Assembly (NCBI GenBank): GCA_029880855.1
Contig: JAOUNS010000004.1
Location: 124,001 to 188,000, forward strand
Length of the DNA stretch: 64,000 bases
Origin: Gammaproteobacteria bacterium
GTDB lineage: Bacteria > Pseudomonadota > Gammaproteobacteria > UBA6429 > Thiohalophilaceae
Direction: 5' to 3'
A program made the translations under genes and the position numbers. The notes under the pieces were generated by a model that worked only from the letters and a program-made list of their open reading frames with translations, was not told the DNA's origin and did no database searches. Positions 36,489 through 45,307 of the stretch are shown in pieces (positions within the stretch are counted from its first letter, which is position 1; each line of letters starts with the position of its first letter).

Positions 36489-37046
36489 TTAAATTCCTTC
36501 ACTAATCGTTATATGTTGACTGGTGGAAACAACTGCACACAACACAGGTACAGGCTCGACAAGATTTTGATGGATATGTAAAAACGACAACTGCGATCGG
36601 GCATTTTTATAGGCCGACACAATTTTGAAAATCTTCAATTGATCTTCCAGGGCCATCGTTCTGCTGTTGAGATAAACATTCACCGCAAAAGTGTAGGCAT
36701 CAGCCGGTGGTATCTCCTGAAACCACTCGATCACTTCCAGATCCATTTTCAGGGCAGCCAACGCATCCTTTAATGCCCCGATGGTCCCTTTGCGACGGTG
36801 GACGTTAATGCTGTTTTTAATCACCGCACGTTTATCCGTAATCGACCAGGTCTCATCCCACTCATCCACCGACATGGCCCAGGCCAGCCAGGGTAACAAC
36901 ACATCCGGACAGGTATCCGGATTCCATAACGTGTCCAGCGGTACGGGAACCTTGCTCATGCGGTCGGTAGTATCAACCAGATTGCGTTCCAGTTTGGTGG
37001 CGTTTACCGGCAGCAGGATTGAACTTGGTAACATTGCTTCAGCCAT
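36489..37046 (-). CDS. Baseplate/tail protein I
   Basis: 185 residues, the P2 gpI type: MLPSSILLPVNATKLERNL start, then TLWNPDTCPDVLLPWLAWAMSVD, typical of the family. It links the baseplate wedge to the fibre. Lies 2 nt after baseplate J and 1 nt before the fibre gene. Confidence 0.92.
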   Translation of the reverse strand: MAEAMLPSSILLPVNATKLERNLVDTTDRMSKVPVPLDTLWNPDTCPDVLLPWLAWAMSVDEWDETWSITDKRAVIKNSINVHRRKGTIGALKDALAALKMDLEVIEWFQEIPPADAYTFAVNVYLNSRTMALEDQLKIFKIVSAYKNARSQLSFLHIHQNLVEPVPVLCAVVSTSQHITISEGI

Positions 37047-37048
37047 GA

Positions 37049-38161
37049 TTATTCTCCTGTGCCAAGCACTGTTACAGTGATGGTGCCGGCAGTAGAGAAC
37101 TGTGTCGGGTCATTAACAATGTCCTCCGCCGGAGAAACAAGGTCGACGTTTTGCACGCCATCCACCACCAGTGCGCCCAGCAACCCGGCACGGGTAATAT
37201 CACGCCCGAGTTTTTGATTATCCACAGCATATTTTGTTACAGCGGCTTCAGCCGTCTGTCGGACGTTCTCAGCACCCGGACCGGGGTAGACCGTCAGACC
37301 GGCATTGATGCTATAGGTATTAAGATTCGCAGCCTGCACAATTACCTGATCCGTCAAGGGACGGACATACTGATCATTCAATGCGGTTGTTACTGTGTCC
37401 AATAAGGCTGCATCAGGTATGCCGTTCCCTTCTGTTGAAAGTACGGTCACCACAACTGAACCACCCTGATGGAGGGTGTAGACACTGGTTGCATCCGGTG
37501 CCGTGGTCCATGCCACGCCGGGAATCAATTGTGTTGCGCTATTGGCACCAACTGTGCGCACCTGATCAGCACCGGTACCGGCAGTGATCGAAACGATCCA
37601 TCCGACCCGGCCATCAACCGGCCAGGTCTGACTTGTGTCATCCAGCGCTGTTACGGACCCTCCTGTGGCCGTCCCCGATTCAGTTTGCGTTGTCACGGAG
37701 ACATCCCGAACTTTGCCATCGGCACTCTTGGCATGATAAATATAGGCATCAACAGGGCCGGCTGTGGAAAATCCTTCCAGCGCAAGTTGCAGGCGAACCC
37801 GGTAGTCACTGTCACTCTCATAGATCGGTTCAATGGGAGGAACAGCATTCGGATCACCCGGGTCGATCAATAACCGCAGTGTATTCATCCACGGCAAGGC
37901 ACCGATGTTGTCCAGATCCGTGCCGACGGCATAGGCCAGCATGATATGGACAGCCTTGTCATTCACATCCTGACGGATGAGTAACTCACGATAGGCAGCG
38001 ACCTCAATCACCTTATAGGCAGGGTCAGAGGAAGGTAAATTTACCAGGCCCGTGTCTCGAATGGAAAGATCGGCCAGCATTGCATCGCGAATGGCAGTAA
38101 ATGAGAGTTGCTCCACCACCTGCGGTGCCGGCAATTGTGATAAGTCGATATTTGTTGTCAT
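37049..38161 (-). CDS. Baseplate wedge protein J
   Basis: 370 residues, longer than P2 gpJ (about 300) and so closer to the Mu gp47 class in size. The conserved start (DLSQLPAPQVVEQLSFTAI) and the LLIRQDVNDKAVHIMLAYA segment identify the J family. The middle contains a beta-rich insertion. It forms the wedge with W and I. Two nt separate it from gene W. Confidence 0.92.
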   Translation of the reverse strand: MTTNIDLSQLPAPQVVEQLSFTAIRDAMLADLSIRDTGLVNLPSSDPAYKVIEVAAYRELLIRQDVNDKAVHIMLAYAVGTDLDNIGALPWMNTLRLLIDPGDPNAVPPIEPIYESDSDYRVRLQLALEGFSTAGPVDAYIYHAKSADGKVRDVSVTTQTESGTATGGSVTALDDTSQTWPVDGRVGWIVSITAGTGADQVRTVGANSATQLIPGVAWTTAPDATSVYTLHQGGSVVVTVLSTEGNGIPDAALLDTVTTALNDQYVRPLTDQVIVQAANLNTYSINAGLTVYPGPGAENVRQTAEAAVTKYAVDNQKLGRDITRAGLLGALVVDGVQNVDLVSPAEDIVNDPTQFSTAGTITVTVLGTGE

Positions 38162-38163
38162 AA

Positions 38164-38508
38164 TTACGCTACCTTTATAGATTCAATTTTCAACAATTCA
38201 CCGGTTGGAACATACACACCCCAGAGTTCAAGTTCCGCCTTGCCTGTGCTGCTGTTGAGCAGTTGCGCACGGGAGACCTGAAAATCAGCCAGACCATTGA
38301 CCGGATTTTCCACCGCCTCGACCACAGCCGCGTAGAACTGTATTTTCCAGCGCGGTGACATGGGCTGATCGATGAGCTCAAATAACCGTGAACCATAGCC
38401 ACGCCGCATCAATCGTGTACCGACAGGTGTGGTCAGGACGTCGGCCAGACGCTGTCTGAGCCAGGCCACACCCACGAGACGTTTGCCTGTTTTATTATTC
38501 ATACCCAT
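38164..38508 (-). CDS. Baseplate protein W (gp25-like)
   Basis: 114 residues of the GPW/gp25 family, which starts sheath assembly on the baseplate. The typical segments RLADVLTTPVGTRLMRRGYGSRLFELID and a C-terminal beta strand pair are seen. Its start overlaps the stop of D by 1 nt. Confidence 0.92.
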   Translation of the reverse strand: MGMNNKTGKRLVGVAWLRQRLADVLTTPVGTRLMRRGYGSRLFELIDQPMSPRWKIQFYAAVVEAVENPVNGLADFQVSRAQLLNSSTGKAELELWGVYVPTGELLKIESIKVA

Positions 38509-39476
38509 TATTTGATTACCTCCGCATCAACATCACAGTGATAGCCGCTGTTGTCCAGCGTATGCTGCACACGCGTTATCAACCATTTTCCATTCACTCC
38601 ATCTCGCCAGCCCTGCATATCAAGGATCTGATTTGCCTGCAGATTACTTCGACCCGGCAAACTGATATTCAGTGTTGCCCTGGCCCGTTCCTGTTCTTTA
38701 AAGGTTGATTTGGCCGCTGCATCCGCCTCTGACTTATTGGCACGAAACATCGGCAGGGTTAATTCTGGAGCACCATCGCCGTATTTCACCAATTGTGGTG
38801 CAGCCTGCCGAGTGTCATAGTATTTGGCGATTACGCTGCCCCAGTGTGTGCGGTCGATACGCGTTACCCTGCAGGCAGAGACATCAACGGGCGTAATTGT
38901 AGTTGTGACCGTGTCCTGTTTGTCCTTGTCATCACCACTCTTGCTGAAGGTCAACTCATTATTGGTGACTTTCAGAACTGCACCGTATTTTTTACTCAGA
39001 CGTGTAACCAGATTCATATCCGACTCACCCAGTTGATCCAGATGTTCCACCAGCTTGTTTCCCAGCGCCGGATCAACCTGTACCGTATATTCATTATCCC
39101 TGGCGATAGTGACCAGGATGTCACCCAGTCGCACATTATGGAACGACCGTGAACGGGGTGACTTGTAGCTGCTGCGAAAATCATCCGCCCTCGCACGAAT
39201 GGTCATGGTACCTGCCGCCAGGTCGAACTCTGTCTCGTCATAGGTAAACAAACCAACATGTTGCAGTGACTGATCCCCCTCATAACCGAGCGCAACCTCA
39301 AACTGCGTACCGGGTACCGGTGTGGCAATTTGCGCATCACGGTCATCCATGACCAATTCCATGGAGTCTGACTGCAAGCCCACGTTATCGGTAATGCGCA
39401 GGGAAAGCAGACGGTCCTTCACCCGTTCTGTAACATTGTTGCCACCTAATATCTTAATTGAGAATTTCGGTTTCAT
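38508..39476 (-). CDS. Tail hub protein D (late control protein D family)
   Basis: 322 residues with the gpD/gp27-like pattern: RVKDRLLSLRITDNVGLQSD start, YEGDQSLQHVGLFTYDE and a C-terminal LPGRSNLQANQILDMQGWRDG region. It makes the central hub between tube and spike. Despite the family name it need not be a regulator. Gene X is 43 nt upstream. Confidence 0.92.
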   Translation of the reverse strand: MKPKFSIKILGGNNVTERVKDRLLSLRITDNVGLQSDSMELVMDDRDAQIATPVPGTQFEVALGYEGDQSLQHVGLFTYDETEFDLAAGTMTIRARADDFRSSYKSPRSRSFHNVRLGDILVTIARDNEYTVQVDPALGNKLVEHLDQLGESDMNLVTRLSKKYGAVLKVTNNELTFSKSGDDKDKQDTVTTTITPVDVSACRVTRIDRTHWGSVIAKYYDTRQAAPQLVKYGDGAPELTLPMFRANKSEADAAAKSTFKEQERARATLNISLPGRSNLQANQILDMQGWRDGVNGKWLITRVQHTLDNSGYHCDVDAEVIK

Positions 39477-39519
39477 TGGATTACTCCAAAAACGGTTGAA
39501 ATTAGCGCACTAACTTTTG

Positions 39520-39726
39520 TTACTGCCATGGGTTCACCTCCTGCTTGTCCGCATCGACATCATCGGGCAGCAGCACCAGTGTTCCTACCGGTAAGCTTGC
39601 ACCAAGTTTGGCCAGACCGGGATTTGCGACCAGTACCTGCTCCACGGCACCGTGTGTTTTTCCGTAATAGTGATGACATATCTCATCCAGAAGATCGCCA
39701 TCCTTGCACCGATAGTAAAGACTCAT
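39520..39726 (-). CDS. Tail protein X (LysM-like)
   Basis: 68 residues with the LysM-like gpX pattern: YRCKDGDLLDEICHHYYG then NPGLAKLGASLPVGTLVLLPD. It sits on the hub or tail tube. Its ATG overlaps the stop of U by 4 nt (ATGA). Confidence 0.9.
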   Translation of the reverse strand: MSLYYRCKDGDLLDEICHHYYGKTHGAVEQVLVANPGLAKLGASLPVGTLVLLPDDVDADKQEVNPWQ

Positions 39727-40232
39727 GCTGCACCGCCTTTTGCCTTGTCCCCGGTCTTGTAGACATCTTCGCCATACCGTGTCAGTGACATGCGGAACTG
39801 GATCTGCCGCGCAGCACCATTGTTCTGAATAATAGACAAAGTCTCCGACACACTGGTGATAACCCAGCGACCATAAAAACGTCCCTGTCCATCGACCAGA
39901 AACAGTGGTTCACCCAGGCCTGCCATTTCTCGCATGGTCTGTATCTGATTTTCATCGCCACTGATCTCCGGAAAGATACTACCTTCCAGTTCCACTGTTT
40001 CTTCACCAGGCCCACTGAATTGCATGGTCGGTGATCGTCCCAGTCGGGTTTGTGCTGACCATCGGTAACTACAACTGCGTGATAACGTGTTATAAGCAGC
40101 AGTATCTACAGCAAACATAAAGGGGCCATACATCATCATGATGGGTCCGGAGTGTTTTGCCTGAGTAGCAACAGCACCAACACTTTGCCTGACTCGGGTC
40201 AGACTATTTAAAGATGTGATAATTTCGACCAT
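39723..40232 (-). CDS. Tail protein U (tail-tube terminator/hub-associated)
   Basis: 169 residues of the P2 gpU family: YGPFMFAVDTAAYNTLSRSCSYRW start, then GRSPTMQFSGPGEETVELEG, and YGRWVITSVSETLS. It likely joins tube and hub. Start overlaps the tape-measure stop by 1 nt. Confidence 0.9.
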   Translation of the reverse strand: MVEIITSLNSLTRVRQSVGAVATQAKHSGPIMMMYGPFMFAVDTAAYNTLSRSCSYRWSAQTRLGRSPTMQFSGPGEETVELEGSIFPEISGDENQIQTMREMAGLGEPLFLVDGQGRFYGRWVITSVSETLSIIQNNGAARQIQFRMSLTRYGEDVYKTGDKAKGGAA

Positions 40233-41698
40233 TAGTTTACAAAGCCTCCTCGTGTATTTCTGGCAGCGATCTGTCCGTTGTTCATCACCCTGGTAACAGC
40301 CTGTTCCACCAGTCTTGCCAATGTATTCGCATCACCATCTCTGGGGGAAGCAATCGTTATATTCGACGTCATGACATTTGAAGTTGTGTTATTTACCGAG
40401 GCGTTTTTAGCCGGACTTACCATCTTTTGCAGTTCGCCTGCAGCCGTGGTGGTGCCATTAGCACCCTGAGCACTGTCATCTCGACCAAACCAGTTCTTTA
40501 GAGTACCGCTGAATTTTTCTACAGTGGATTTGCCAATCCCCACAACGAACTTGAACGGTTTTGTCAGTTTGTCCCACATATTTCCGATTGCATTGGTAAA
40601 TGCATCCCATAAAGGTTTGACATCATCCCAAATTGACATAAAGAAATCTTTCACACCTTGCCATGCGGATAACACTGCATCGGCGACAATCGAAAATGCC
40701 CCCCTGACCCCGTCGGTAAATGCAGTCCAGTACGGTTCTACAGTTGTCCATATCTCTGACATCACAGCAGCCACTCCTTGCCATATTTCGGCAAGCCACT
40801 TTGCGACCGGCTCGATGACAGACATGATGGCTGATCCGACCATCGTCCAAAGCCCGACAATAAAATAAAAATACTGTTTCACAATATTTCCGATAAAGTT
40901 GACCACACTCATCACATAGGGTTTTACCGGCTCCCATATCTTTAACAGAAATTGTTTAACCTTATCCCAATTTGCGATAATCAGACCGGCTGCCACTGCA
41001 ACCGCACCGATCAGTAATAGAATCGGATTGGCGATTACTGTTGCTCCGAGCAGCGCAACTCCGGTAGTAATTGCCTTCACACCACCCAATATTGCGGCAA
41101 AAGGACCAGTAAAAAGCCACAAGCCACCCACCAGGCCGGTTATACCCTGCACCAGTTCAGGATTCGCCACGACCCACTTAATCAGTGAATCAACCACACT
41201 AATCACTGTTGGTAAAAGTTCATTGATGGTGGGTAATAATTGGTTCAGCGCCGGAATAAGCGCGGCAACAAAGGTCATACCAAGAACATCAACCCTGTCG
41301 TTTAAATTTTTCATATTTGCTGAAAAGACATTTACGCCAGCGGAATATTTGTCAAACTCATCGGCACTGACTACTCCGCCCAATCCGCTCTTATCACCTT
41401 TTCCTGCTGCGATATGTTTTTTGATTGTTTCCAGTTTGCTTTTAAGTTTTCCAAATCCACCAAAGACTTTCTTAATACCAGAATTGATAGAGAGCGTATG
41501 TTTTTTGAAATCTTTCACCGCATCATTAACCTTCGAATAACGCTTCTCAATTGCGGCAAGTGCAGTACCAAATGGCTTAAATCTCGCACCGACGCTGTCG
41601 ATGATCGGTTGTGTTTTTAACAAGATTTTATTAAAAAGCGCGTTATTTTCAGCAGCCTTTTTGTATGCATCGCCAATAGTAATCTTTTTAGCAGCCAT
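40232..41698 (-). CDS. Tail tape measure protein
   Basis: 488 residues, short for a tape measure (P2 gpT is over 800), so the tail should be short. Charged N-terminal coiled-coil region, three or four hydrophobic stretches in the middle (around 190-290), and repeated W-rich helices (WQGVKDFFMSIWDDVKPLWDAF) before a low-complexity C-terminus. It fixes tail length and fills the tube. No lysozyme domain is visible. The gene is AT-richer than its neighbours. Confidence 0.88.
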   Translation of the reverse strand: MAAKKITIGDAYKKAAENNALFNKILLKTQPIIDSVGARFKPFGTALAAIEKRYSKVNDAVKDFKKHTLSINSGIKKVFGGFGKLKSKLETIKKHIAAGKGDKSGLGGVVSADEFDKYSAGVNVFSANMKNLNDRVDVLGMTFVAALIPALNQLLPTINELLPTVISVVDSLIKWVVANPELVQGITGLVGGLWLFTGPFAAILGGVKAITTGVALLGATVIANPILLLIGAVAVAAGLIIANWDKVKQFLLKIWEPVKPYVMSVVNFIGNIVKQYFYFIVGLWTMVGSAIMSVIEPVAKWLAEIWQGVAAVMSEIWTTVEPYWTAFTDGVRGAFSIVADAVLSAWQGVKDFFMSIWDDVKPLWDAFTNAIGNMWDKLTKPFKFVVGIGKSTVEKFSGTLKNWFGRDDSAQGANGTTTAAGELQKMVSPAKNASVNNTTSNVMTSNITIASPRDGDANTLARLVEQAVTRVMNNGQIAARNTRGGFVN

Positions 41699-41735
41699 AA
41701 TTATCTCGTTCCAAAGTTATTGCCAAAAATATGGT

Positions 41736-41888
41736 CTAGGATGTTCGGTTTATTTCCTTGAGCAGTGCCTGAGCATCCTCGGCCCAGCCGAGGAGCTCAT
41801 CGACATCCATGTCTTCAAGCACCGGTAGTGGCTGGTGAAAAACATACATCACCAGCGCACACCCCGCCCTTACCTTTGACCACGCGAC
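41736..41888 (-). CDS. GpE/E'-type frameshift extension of tail chaperone
   Basis: The -1 frame continues from the slippery site at 41888-41894 to a TAG at 41736-41738 without a stop, adding 50 residues. The last 37 residues read as a GpE-family sequence (LEDMDVDELLGWAEDAQALL). An ATG at 41849 could also give it alone as a 37-residue protein. It ends 37 nt before the tape-measure start. In P2 the same arrangement (E+E') makes the tape-measure chaperone. Confidence 0.82.
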   Translation of the reverse strand, partial: VAWSKVRAGCALVMYVFHQPLPVLEDMDVDELLGWAEDAQALLKEINRTS

Positions 41889-42121
41889 AAAAAATCCTGG
41901 TAGGTCTCCTGTATCGCGGTGTAGTCGGTCATATCCAGCTCTTCAATCAAGGCCGGTTCAACCTCACACAGGTTGGCAAACAGACTGATCTCACGTTCAG
42001 CATCAGTCTTGCCTTTGACAGATGCCGCCTTCTGATCGCGAACCTTGGGGCGGCGCATATTCAATTCAGAATATTCCTGACCATTCACGGTGACCGGGTA
42101 TTCCAGTACAATCGTTTTCAT
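41870..42121 (-). CDS. Tail assembly chaperone (gpE-like, zero-frame form)
   Basis: 83 residues, pattern EYPVTVNGQEYSELNMRRPKVRD followed by an acidic helical part, like the Mu gp41/P2 gpE chaperones (tail assembly family 7). Ends 21 residues after an internal T_TTT_TTG site in codons 76-78, where frameshifting would extend it to 128 residues. It lies between tube and tape-measure genes, as usual. Confidence 0.88.
   Translation of the reverse strand: MKTIVLEYPVTVNGQEYSELNMRRPKVRDQKAASVKGKTDAEREISLFANLCEVEPALIEELDMTDYTAIQETYQDFLSRGQR
41888..41894 (-). other. Slippery heptamer for -1 ribosomal frameshift
   Basis: Reads TTTTTTG on the minus strand, in zero-frame phase T_TTT_TTG (Asp76-Phe77-Leu78). 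The same heptamer is known to drive the P2 E+E' frameshift. The zero frame ends 15 nt later, and the -1 frame enters the GpE-like stretch. Confidence 0.85.
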
Positions 42122-42138
42122 TGTTTACTCCTTGTCAG

Positions 42139-42642
42139 TTAAATACCCAGCGCGGAACGCTGATTTGCCAACTGGTCGGTGCCATTTACCATGCGGATCA
42201 TGTTTTCCACATCAATTTCATGCACAACATCCTGACCATGAGTTAGCTTGTAATAATGCAAACCCATGGTTACCTTCAGCGTCGCTTTCTCGCCTGACTT
42301 CCAGGTTCCCATATCAACTTCACGGATCTTGCCACGCATGCTCATGACCACCGGAGTGATGGTGCCATCTTCTGCTTCCAGCGCACTTCGAAATGTCATT
42401 GGCACCTGATTTCCGGCAGCCAGACCAAACAGTTTCAGCACTTCTTTGTCAAATGCAGACAACGTGAATGATGCTTCAAGTTTCTCCATCCCCATATCAA
42501 CCTCAATGGGTGCATCCATACCACCGGCACGATACTCTTCTGTCTTCAGGGTGAGTTTGGGAGGAACTATCTCGTCTGCCTTGCCTGCGTATCCACGACC
42601 GTCGATAAACAGAGCCATATTTTTCAAAACGTCAGTAATCAT
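42139..42642 (-). CDS. Major tail tube protein (FII)
   Basis: 167 residues of the P2 FII tube family: NMALFIDGRGYAGKADEIVPPKL start, then GGMDAPIEVDMGMEKLEASF. It stacks to make the inner tube. Starts 1 nt overlapping the sheath stop. Confidence 0.93.
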   Translation of the reverse strand: MITDVLKNMALFIDGRGYAGKADEIVPPKLTLKTEEYRAGGMDAPIEVDMGMEKLEASFTLSAFDKEVLKLFGLAAGNQVPMTFRSALEAEDGTITPVVMSMRGKIREVDMGTWKSGEKATLKVTMGLHYYKLTHGQDVVHEIDVENMIRMVNGTDQLANQRSALGI

Positions 42643-44045
42643 CAGATAATCTCCTCAATGTAGTCATTCACCAGGTGTGAGCGGAAAGTGATGTGCTCAG
42701 CCGGGTAGTTGGGTGAAAAATCAAAGTCGAAGTAGACCTTGCCGGCTGAGATATTGGCCGGTGTGTTCAGTTCTGGATCGGCCCAGCATTTACCGCCCAG
42801 GATTGCGCCCTGAGCGGTCAGGCTGCGCAGGTAGGCATTCACACCTTCGGTCACATCTTCCAGATAGGTCTTGGTGATGTTGCGATCCACCGCCCAGAGG
42901 TGAGCCTTCAACAGGGACTCGTTGATCATGTCGGCGGTACGCACCACAGACAGGAAGGCCCATTTGGGATCACTGCTGGTCGTGCGATTTCCCCACAGGC
43001 GGTAACCTTCCTTGCGGATGATGGTGGCGACTTCGTTTTCATTCAGATAATTGGCGCGGGCATTGGGATCATCCAGTGCGAAATCCACGGCGCGAGTAGT
43101 GCCCACAATACCGTACATCTCACGATTGGAAGGTGACCACCAAAAGCCGCGTTCATTGTCGGACTTGGCGATCATACCGGCGACACGGGCAGAGGCAGGT
43201 TGACTGATGGAGGAATTGGTGGCGGTGTCCCATACTTCAACGGCGGGATCAACCACATAAACACGACGCGAACCCCAATCACCCCGATATGTCAGCGCAT
43301 CGGCATCATTGGTGTTTGTGCCATCGGCAATAATGATGGCACGCAGGCTGTCTGCAATACCCAGCATATCAGAGACAACCGGGTTGGCCAAACTGCCGGG
43401 ACGATCAGAGGTATATCCTGCTGCAACCAGTAATTTGGGAACAACACCCAGTGTGGATTCGGCGGCCAACAGGGCATGCACACCGGAATAGGCGCCGGTG
43501 CCAGCGTCCACACCACCTTGTACATCGGCAGTAGTGACAAGCGAGGCATCCGGCCTGTCATAACCGATATTAACGGACTCGCCTGAACCAATTGCACCGG
43601 TCGTAATTCGAGTGAAAACACCGGTGTCACTATCAAAGGTATAATCCGTGTTCAGGACATAAGTCACCGTGTCACCGGTGTTTTTCACAACCGGATTCAG
43701 GATATAGTCGTGGGCCACCTCCAGTGTCTCGGTCACTGTGTCAAATGAGTACGCGACAGGTGCGACCGCTGTTTTGTGGGTTGCCGGGTCAAGCACATTG
43801 ATCACCACAACCATGGCGCCGGCCTGGTCAAAAATGGCATCCAGTGCATCAGGAATCGTACCGATACCTGCGCCAAAAATATTGACCGCCTCGGTACGAC
43901 TGCCTGCGATGAGTGTCGGTGTGTTGACCGGACCTTTCGGTGCGGTACCGACCAGACCGATCACACTGGAACGGACGGTTTGAATGGGTCGTGAACCGTT
44001 ATCAATTTCCACCACCTCAATACCATGCAAGAATTGTTCAGGCAT
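42642..44045 (-). CDS. Major tail sheath protein (FI)
   Basis: 467 residues, a little longer than P2 FI (about 396). Typical start (FLHGIEVVEIDNGSRPIQTV, then VRSSVIGLVGTAPKG) and C-terminal sheath domain (VRTADMINESLLKAHLWAVDRN). A beta-rich insertion near residues 110-165 explains the extra length. It would contract to drive the tube into a target. Confidence 0.94.
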   Translation of the reverse strand: MPEQFLHGIEVVEIDNGSRPIQTVRSSVIGLVGTAPKGPVNTPTLIAGSRTEAVNIFGAGIGTIPDALDAIFDQAGAMVVVINVLDPATHKTAVAPVAYSFDTVTETLEVAHDYILNPVVKNTGDTVTYVLNTDYTFDSDTGVFTRITTGAIGSGESVNIGYDRPDASLVTTADVQGGVDAGTGAYSGVHALLAAESTLGVVPKLLVAAGYTSDRPGSLANPVVSDMLGIADSLRAIIIADGTNTNDADALTYRGDWGSRRVYVVDPAVEVWDTATNSSISQPASARVAGMIAKSDNERGFWWSPSNREMYGIVGTTRAVDFALDDPNARANYLNENEVATIIRKEGYRLWGNRTTSSDPKWAFLSVVRTADMINESLLKAHLWAVDRNITKTYLEDVTEGVNAYLRSLTAQGAILGGKCWADPELNTPANISAGKVYFDFDFSPNYPAEHITFRSHLVNDYIEEII

Positions 44046-44238
44046 TGTTTATCCCCTTCTTCTGTTTGGTTGATTTCCTCACACTTGCCTTGTCAGCGAC
44101 AAGGACAGGTGCAACTTTTTTGCTAAGCAGCAAATACTTTGCTTGTTTGTCCGTCAGTTCCACGGTACTGCCCTGACGGTGAGTTGTTTCACCACATCGA
44201 CAGTCAACAAGAACGCCATAGGTTCGTTTTTCGTGCAT
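44038..44238 (-). CDS. Small tail-locus protein upstream of sheath (Mu gp38 position)
   Basis: 66 residues from the Met at 44238. Basic, with STVELTDKQAKYLLLSKKVAPVL, a pattern common in small proteins encoded just before a sheath gene. It overlaps the sheath start by 8 nt. In Mu, gp38 has the same place. Function unknown. Confidence 0.7.
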   Translation of the reverse strand: MHEKRTYGVLVDCRCGETTHRQGSTVELTDKQAKYLLLSKKVAPVLVADKASVRKSTKQKKGINNA

Positions 44239-44259
44239 CAGGTTTTTTCTCCTCAAGTG

Positions 44260-44694
44260 TCAACCGGTTTCCTGACCGAAACCGCTCATAAACGCCGTAG
44301 CAACGGCTTCAGTAATTGCCTGCACGCCATTGCTTAGAATGGGTGACAAGGCAAGTATTCGTGTCATCAATGAACTCACCGATACAACATAGCCATGTGA
44401 GTTTCCATCCCAGCTTGCCGCCCAGGCAGCAATATCTTCATCAATGCCCTGGGCGATACTGTTCATAAAAAGAAGCCCGGTCCCGGCCAGGTAACCATTA
44501 AATGCCGCGCCGAATGCGCCGGTCATGGTTGTGCCTGTGGCTGGACTGCTTGAAGTCCAACCGGTGTGCATCGCTGCTGCCAGCTTGCTAACAAACTCCC
44601 CCCCAGGGTTAAAGTTCGTCGTATAGTTACCTTCAACTGTGTAACTTTTCACGCCAAGCATGGCTGCGAGTGCTGATGTGCCGGGACTGGGCAT
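44260..44694 (-). CDS. Tail-locus hypothetical protein (144 aa)
   Basis: 144 residues from the ATG at 44694, which overlaps the stop of gene V by 1 nt. Rich in Ala, Gly, Ser and Thr (SSPATGTTMTGAFGAAFNGYLAGTG), with a hydrophobic C-terminal part (LMTRILALSPILSNGVQAI). No family recognised. It is not an evident holin or lysin. Structural or assembly roles are both possible. Confidence 0.6.
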   Translation of the reverse strand: MPSPGTSALAAMLGVKSYTVEGNYTTNFNPGGEFVSKLAAAMHTGWTSSSPATGTTMTGAFGAAFNGYLAGTGLLFMNSIAQGIDEDIAAWAASWDGNSHGYVVSVSSLMTRILALSPILSNGVQAITEAVATAFMSGFGQETG

Positions 44695-45293
44695 TAACCG
44701 CCTCCCTTTACTGTTGTTGATCCTTGTGGATGCGGGCTGCCGGTAAAGGCGCAGACATGTGTCTGACACACAACACCACCCGATCCACCGCCGTTGAAAT
44801 TAACGGCTGAGCCATCCACATTAACATTACCGCCTGCAGTAATGTTTGCATCGCCACCGACATTAACTGTTACGTTACCACTGGTGTTCAGCGTGACATT
44901 TCCTCCGTTCACATTGACATTCAGTTCATGAGTCACAGAGTCATAGCTGATACTGGTCCCGTCACTGTATGTAACATGATGTTTCGCTGCGGTATTTTCA
45001 CCAGTCAGATGTGCCGCCTGATAAATCGCCGGTAACACCACGCCATTGCTCAATTCACCACCGATACTCAGGATCAACACCTGTTCATCCTTTTCCGGCG
45101 CCCACCAGGAAACATGGCTTCCCGCCTTGTGACAAAGCCAGGGTAAATATGCCGTAAGGACACCATCTATATTTACGCGCACCGTGGCTTCGGCATGATT
45201 CACGTCATCCACCACTCCGATCTGGATCATGGTGAATAATCGGCGTTGCAATTCGGATATCTCCAACAAATTGTTTTCAGTCATGAACAACAT
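44694..45293 (-). CDS. Baseplate spike protein V
   Basis: About 199 residues; the start at 45293 has GGAG 10 nt upstream, though a GTG at 45305 and an ATG at 45284 remain possible. The OB-fold part (IGVVDDVNHAEATVRVNIDGV, then VLILSIGGELSNGVVLPAIYQ) is typical of gpV, followed by a beta-helix of short N-V/N-T repeats (NVTLNTSGNVTVNVGGD). The tip has Cys/His residues (CQTHVCAFTGSPHPQGS) like the metal-binding apex of R-type spikes. Confidence 0.9.
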   Translation of the reverse strand: MLFMTENNLLEISELQRRLFTMIQIGVVDDVNHAEATVRVNIDGVLTAYLPWLCHKAGSHVSWWAPEKDEQVLILSIGGELSNGVVLPAIYQAAHLTGENTAAKHHVTYSDGTSISYDSVTHELNVNVNGGNVTLNTSGNVTVNVGGDANITAGGNVNVDGSAVNFNGGGSGGVVCQTHVCAFTGSPHPQGSTTVKGGG

Positions 45294-45307
45294 CTTCGTT
45301 ACCACTC

